A stretch of 64,000 bases of DNA from positions 149,956-213,955 of the forward strand of contig CAZICM010000010.1 of assembly GCA_964537685.1 (NCBI GenBank), given 5' to 3'. Both the position numbers and the translations under genes were made by a program. Positions within the stretch are counted from its first letter, which is position 1. Every line of letters starts with the position of its first letter. This document shows, in pieces, positions 60,737-64,000 of the stretch. The DNA is from CAZICM01 sp964537685. GTDB taxonomy: Bacteria > Myxococcota_A > Polyangia > Polyangiales > Polyangiaceae. The notes under the pieces were generated by a model. The model saw only the letters and a program-made list of their open reading frames with translations. It did not search any database and was not told the DNA's origin.

Positions 60737-62491
60737 ATGCGCAGACCCGCCCTATCCCATCGCCGCATGGCCATCTTTCTTCTTCCCGCCCTCCTCCCTG
60801 CCCTCCTCCTAGGATGCGGCTCACCCCCGCCTTCCAAAACCCAAAAGCCCGCACCCACCCAACACCCCACAAGCTTCGCCTCCAGACCCTGCTCGCCCAA
60901 ACAAAACACCACATCCCCCTTTGAACACCCCCAAGCCTTCCATATTCTTCTCGCCGACTTCTCAGGCTACCCACCCCCCAAAGGCCCAGGCCACAACGAA
61001 CCCAACTTCGCCTTCACCCTCGCCCGCGTCGCCAAGCGAACCTACAACGAACTCCGCGAAATCTTCCAAAAAATACCCGACATCAAAGCCCCCAGCATGC
61101 CCGAACATGGCATCGAAATCCAACGCCTCCACTGCACCCTCAACGATAAATCCCATGCCCTCACCATCGCCACTCAACGCAATGCCGACTTGGTCATATG
61201 GGGCGAGTCCTTTTGCAAAATCCCTGAAGACCCCACCCTCCAACGCGACCCCGGCGGCTACAACATCTGCCCCAAAGGCATGCTTATCCCAACGCCCACC
61301 CCCAACCCTCAACTCGGCGAACACATCACCCTCCACGACATGGGCGAACTAAAACTATCCGCCACCCAAGACACCCGCCCCCAAGGCATCTCCCAATGGA
61401 TACTCAGCCTCTACTTCTACCGCAACGGCGAATACAACCAAGCCGCCCAGGCCGCCCAACATGCCCAAAACAGCCCCACCGCCGGCGAATGGCTCGCCTT
61501 TGGCTACCAACTCACCGAAGGCATCGCCCATCTCCATGCCGCCGCCTGGCCCGACGCCATCCAATCCTTTGAACATGCCCTACAATGCAACCGCGAAACC
61601 CGAAACGCCCACGAAGGACTCTCCCTCATCCTGCTCGGCGCCGCCAAACACAGCCGCTCTCAATTCTACGCCACCCCCCATCCATTCCGCTCTATACTTG
61701 CTTCCCCCAAACCCTTTGACGACACCCTCCCCCTACTGCAAGAGGGCCTAGAACTCCGCTCCAGACCCGAAATCCTCGGCCCCGATCATCCCCAACTCGC
61801 CATCGACCACAGCTACCTTGGCCTCGCCTACATGAGCCTATCCCAGCCCATGGTCGCCCTCATTCACTTCAACAAAGCCCGAGAACTCATCCAAAAAGCC
61901 CTGGGCTCCGACCATCCGATGCTCGCCAAAGCCCTCGCCCGCGAAGCCTGGGCCCTGTCTGAATTGGGCCGAGTGAAAGACGCGGAAGATGCGCTCAAAC
62001 AAGCCCTGGCCATCAGCGAAAAGGCCCATGGAAGCGAACACATAGAACATGCCCGCACCCTCAACGACGCGGGACTCACTTACCGGACCAACAAACAAAC
62101 AGCCGAAGCGATCGCCCATCTTGAAAAAGCCTACCAAATCATGAAACAGGCCCACAAAGACCAGCGCAACGATTGGGAAACAACGCAAAGAAACCTAGCC
62201 ATCACACGGGCCGAACGAAGTGGCTGGATACCACCTGAACGGCGCACCAACGACTCAAGCAAACGATATGGAGCGCTGATTATCGAATGCGTCAAAGGAG
62301 AATGCGGAGGGCTGCAAGTTGGAGACTGGGTCCAGAAGTATCAAGGGATAACGGTAGAAGACGGGAGAGATTTAGACTCGCTGATGGGTGTAGCCACACC
62401 GGACCGGAAGATCACCATGATGGTGGTGAGGAATGGCAAGACCCTGGAACTCAAGATGAAAGGCGAAGACTTAACATTGAAAACCCGGTAA
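60737..62491 (+). CDS. TPR-repeat lipoprotein with C-terminal PDZ-like domain
   Basis: This 584-residue protein has a lipobox (LLPALLLGC) and a first domain (residues ~65-190) of unknown fold that contains DLVIWGES and resembles the FlgO/TolB-like adenylate-binding-type beta domain of other TPR proteins. Residues ~215-480 hold at least six TPRs (LYFYRNGEYNQAAQAAQHA..., ALQCNRETRNAHEGLS, SYLGLAYMSLSQPMVALIHFNKA, EAWALSELGRVKDAEDAL). The end resembles a PDZ (GLQVGDWVQKYQGITVEDG). The protein is probably periplasmic. ATG at 60737; a second ATG ten codons later is an alternative. Confidence 0.75.
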   Translation: MRRPALSHRRMAIFLLPALLPALLLGCGSPPPSKTQKPAPTQHPTSFASRPCSPKQNTTSPFEHPQAFHILLADFSGYPPPKGPGHNEPNFAFTLARVAKRTYNELREIFQKIPDIKAPSMPEHGIEIQRLHCTLNDKSHALTIATQRNADLVIWGESFCKIPEDPTLQRDPGGYNICPKGMLIPTPTPNPQLGEHITLHDMGELKLSATQDTRPQGISQWILSLYFYRNGEYNQAAQAAQHAQNSPTAGEWLAFGYQLTEGIAHLHAAAWPDAIQSFEHALQCNRETRNAHEGLSLILLGAAKHSRSQFYATPHPFRSILASPKPFDDTLPLLQEGLELRSRPEILGPDHPQLAIDHSYLGLAYMSLSQPMVALIHFNKARELIQKALGSDHPMLAKALAREAWALSELGRVKDAEDALKQALAISEKAHGSEHIEHARTLNDAGLTYRTNKQTAEAIAHLEKAYQIMKQAHKDQRNDWETTQRNLAITRAERSGWIPPERRTNDSSKRYGALIIECVKGECGGLQVGDWVQKYQGITVEDGRDLDSLMGVATPDRKITMMVVRNGKTLELKMKGEDLTLKTR

Positions 62492-62573
62492 GAGAAACAG
62501 AGTCGCAAGAACCCGATCCACCGGCGCGAAACACCTCTTGCAAAACGCAAAACGCCTATGTTAGCGTCGCCGC

Positions 62574-63350
62574 ATGGTACACAAACGCACCTTCATTCTC
62601 GCTGGCATCCCCCTTCTTTTCTCCATCACCACGCTCCTCGCCTGCAAGCGGGACAGCGGAGATTCGGCTTCCGGCTCCGGCGCACCGCCGCTCATCACCA
62701 AACCCTTGGGGAGCCTGGTCAAAGAAGACTTAAAACCCCTCTGCGATCAGCTTGGCTGGAGCAGCAGCGGCCTTACCTTCTCGGACAGCTCGAAATTCTC
62801 CAGCATTATGCAAAGCTGTGCCAAAGAAGACCCCAGCGGCACCGACTCCCCGGACGGAAAAAAGCGGGCCCGCCTCACCATCGCATGGTTTAAGACCGAC
62901 GATGTTCCGGGCAAACTCAAAGACCTCGACGACAAAGGCGCGGCCTACGCTGTAGATGGCCCGCATATATTCACGGCATATTTGCACACCAAGTCAAAAC
63001 CCGACGCGCAAGCCATCCTTGTAAAAGTGCTAGGCAGCGAAGGAGCGGGCAAAGTCACATCCCAACCTGGCCCTGGAGCGGGACCCGTGGCCCCACCGGC
63101 CACGACCAAAGGCACGGTCAGCGGCTCGGTGGCGGCGGCATCCACGGCAGATGGCAGCGCCGAGCGACCCTTTGCCGCGGGTGATGCGATAGACATTCAA
63201 TACAGTGGAGAATGGTGGAAGGGAGAGGTCAAGGCTGTAAAGCCGGGGCCTTTATATCATGTTCACTATGTTGGATGGGATGCGAGCTGGGATGAATGGG
63301 TACGGCCGACCCGGGTAAGGCCCCGCACGGCAAACGCACGGACGAAGTGA
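62574..63350 (+). CDS. Lipoprotein with a Tudor/chromo-barrel-like C-terminal domain
   Basis: This 258-residue protein has a lipobox (LFSITTLLAC). The middle (residues ~40-175) has no recognised domain. The last ~55 residues contain GDAIDIQYSGEWWKGEVKAV and YHVHYVGWDASWDEWVRPTRVR, the signature of Tudor-knot / MRG-type chromo-barrel domains. The domain binds modified lysines in eukaryotes; in bacterial exported proteins its ligand is unknown. The stop codon is followed directly by a repeat array. Confidence 0.75.
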   Translation: MVHKRTFILAGIPLLFSITTLLACKRDSGDSASGSGAPPLITKPLGSLVKEDLKPLCDQLGWSSSGLTFSDSSKFSSIMQSCAKEDPSGTDSPDGKKRARLTIAWFKTDDVPGKLKDLDDKGAAYAVDGPHIFTAYLHTKSKPDAQAILVKVLGSEGAGKVTSQPGPGAGPVAPPATTKGTVSGSVAAASTADGSAERPFAAGDAIDIQYSGEWWKGEVKAVKPGPLYHVHYVGWDASWDEWVRPTRVRPRTANARTK

Positions 63351-63526
63351 AGGTGTCAACCACTTCCCCAAGCGAAGGTGTCAACCACTTCCCCCAAGTG
63401 AAGGTGTCAACCACTTCCCCCAAGCGAAGGCGTCAACCCCTTCCCCGAGCTCCCCCCTTCGCCCGCGTCCTCCTAGGCGCCTTGGCCCCTTTCGGCAACA
63501 TCACCCGCGAAGGTGTCAACCACTTC
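63351..63526 (+). repeat. Dispersed 16-bp repeat, TCAA variant, array
   Basis: AGGTGTCAACCACTTC occurs at 63351, 63376, 63402 and 63511; a diverged copy (AGGCGTCAACCCCTTC) starts at 63428. The first copy begins at the base after the TGA of the lipoprotein gene, and the last contains the stop codon of the gene on the opposite strand. Spacers are CCCAAGCGA or CCCCAAGTGA. Confidence 0.9.
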
Positions 63527-64000
63527 CCCGGCAACCTATCGATATCGCCCCCCTGCGCCCCCAGCCCTGCTGCATCCACGCTTGAAACGTCGTTTGATAC
63601 ACCTCCGCCACTTCCCGATTGGGAATCGACAACCGATACGGCGGACTCGGCTTGCCCACCTGCGGAGGCTCCGCGAACGACGCCTTTAAATAGCCCGAAA
63701 AAACAAGCAAATTCCACAACGAACGCACATCATTCTGAAGCTCGGGAAGCACAACATTCATATCCAAATATTTTTCGATAGACCCGCCTTCCAACAGCGT
63801 TTGAATATCGTCCTGAACTCTAAAAGCATGATGCTGCAACAACTGTTGGATAAGCGTATTGGCGCTTGTTCCCACCCAAAACGCAATCAAGAGCTTACCC
63901 TCGCGCGCCAGAAAATTCAATATCGACCAAGGATTATAAATCTCTACCCCGCCAAACACATATCCATCATAATAGGCACGAATATCGGCCATACGCTCCC
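63516..64000 (-). CDS. AAA-ATPase-like / DUF1703 protein, C-terminally truncated, 5' end outside window
   Basis: Only the 3' end is here; the frame stays open to the right edge. YYDGYVFGGVEIYNPWSILNFL and FWVGTSANTLIQQLL match the linker of the DUF1703 family (AAA-ATPase-like domain followed by a PD-(D/E)XK_9 nuclease domain). The protein ends after RLSIPNREVAEVYQTTFQAW and a short foreign tail, so the nuclease domain is missing. The TGA at 63516-63518 lies inside a repeat core. Probably a broken gene; a shortened product could still be made. Confidence 0.8.
   Translation of the reverse strand, partial: ERMADIRAYYDGYVFGGVEIYNPWSILNFLAREGKLLIAFWVGTSANTLIQQLLQHHAFRVQDDIQTLLEGGSIEKYLDMNVVLPELQNDVRSLWNLLVFSGYLKASFAEPPQVGKPSPPYRLSIPNREVAEVYQTTFQAWMQQGWGRRGAISIGCRGSG

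Noticed and set aside
62217..62236. Further copy of the 16-bp repeat (GAAGTGGCTGG-ATA-CCACCT)
   Set aside because: Three extra bases in the middle and position inside a conserved coding stretch; probably chance.

Overview
The window looks like chromosomal DNA from a GC-rich member of the Myxococcota (a myxobacterium or close relative). Supporting signs are three Pkn-type Ser/Thr kinases plus a PrkA and a PP2C phosphatase, an FHA/sigma-54 activator, two proteins with C-terminal tails resembling the MYXO-CTERM sorting tag, MopE-like metal-binding motifs, PEGA/TPR proteins and many Pro/Ala-rich lipoproteins. No finer placement can be supported from sequence alone.

Layout. 1-3.8 kb: the 3' end of an L,D-transpeptidase-fold gene that lacks the catalytic cysteine, a structured intergenic stretch, a tRNA-Met, a TonB-like protein and a TatD hydrolase. 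3.9-9.6 kb is an accessory region. It holds a lineage-specific coiled-coil gene with a repeat-rich leader, a PD-(D/E)XK (Rpn-like) gene with a partial tandem copy and a distant relic, a DoxX-like membrane protein, an alpha/beta hydrolase and a short-repeat array. 9.6-17.6 kb (minus strand) is a kinase cluster: two SUMF1-like lipid/membrane-anchored proteins, a Ser/Thr kinase, a tRNA-Ile(CAU), a zinc-ribbon coiled-coil protein, a second kinase and PrkA. 17.7-25.2 kb carries housekeeping genes: uvrA, dksA, a NUDIX hydrolase, an HTH-receiver protein, a lipoprotein amidase and a YbjN-like protein. 25.3-29 kb holds an Ala/Pro-rich membrane protein and the second copy of the coiled-coil family, both beside short repeats.

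29-38 kb is a signalling and envelope region: a TPR/PEGA protein, a FHA-sigma54 activator divergent from a beta-barrel protein, a PP2C phosphatase, an ABC-2 exporter pair, an M48-like lipoprotein protease and a Cys-rich lipoprotein. 38.1-41.8 kb is a FIST sensor / hybrid histidine kinase / response regulator operon. A third Ser/Thr kinase and a glycine-rich surface protein follow. 44.7-48.4 kb is a pyruvate dehydrogenase operon (E1 alpha, E1 beta, E2; no E3). 48.4-58.2 kb mixes an ester-cyclase-like protein, a MopE-motif beta-helix lipoprotein, an App1 phosphatase with a cupin, an RRM protein, a CotH-like lipoprotein and a 15-repeat thrombospondin-type-3 protein. 58.2-63.4 kb is a run of lipoprotein and membrane genes of unknown role, ending in a lipoprotein with a Tudor/chromo-barrel-like domain. 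The right edge holds a truncated AAA-ATPase-like/DUF1703 gene.

The most interesting unexplained feature is a dispersed 16-bp repeat, AGGTG(CCAG/CCCA/TCAA)CCACTTC. It forms small arrays at 9.4, 26.5 (inside a reading frame), 27.4, 28.9 and 63.4 kb, repeatedly right at stop codons and beside relics of PD-(D/E)XK-type genes. A second repeat family with a period of about 42 bp precedes both copies of the coiled-coil gene.
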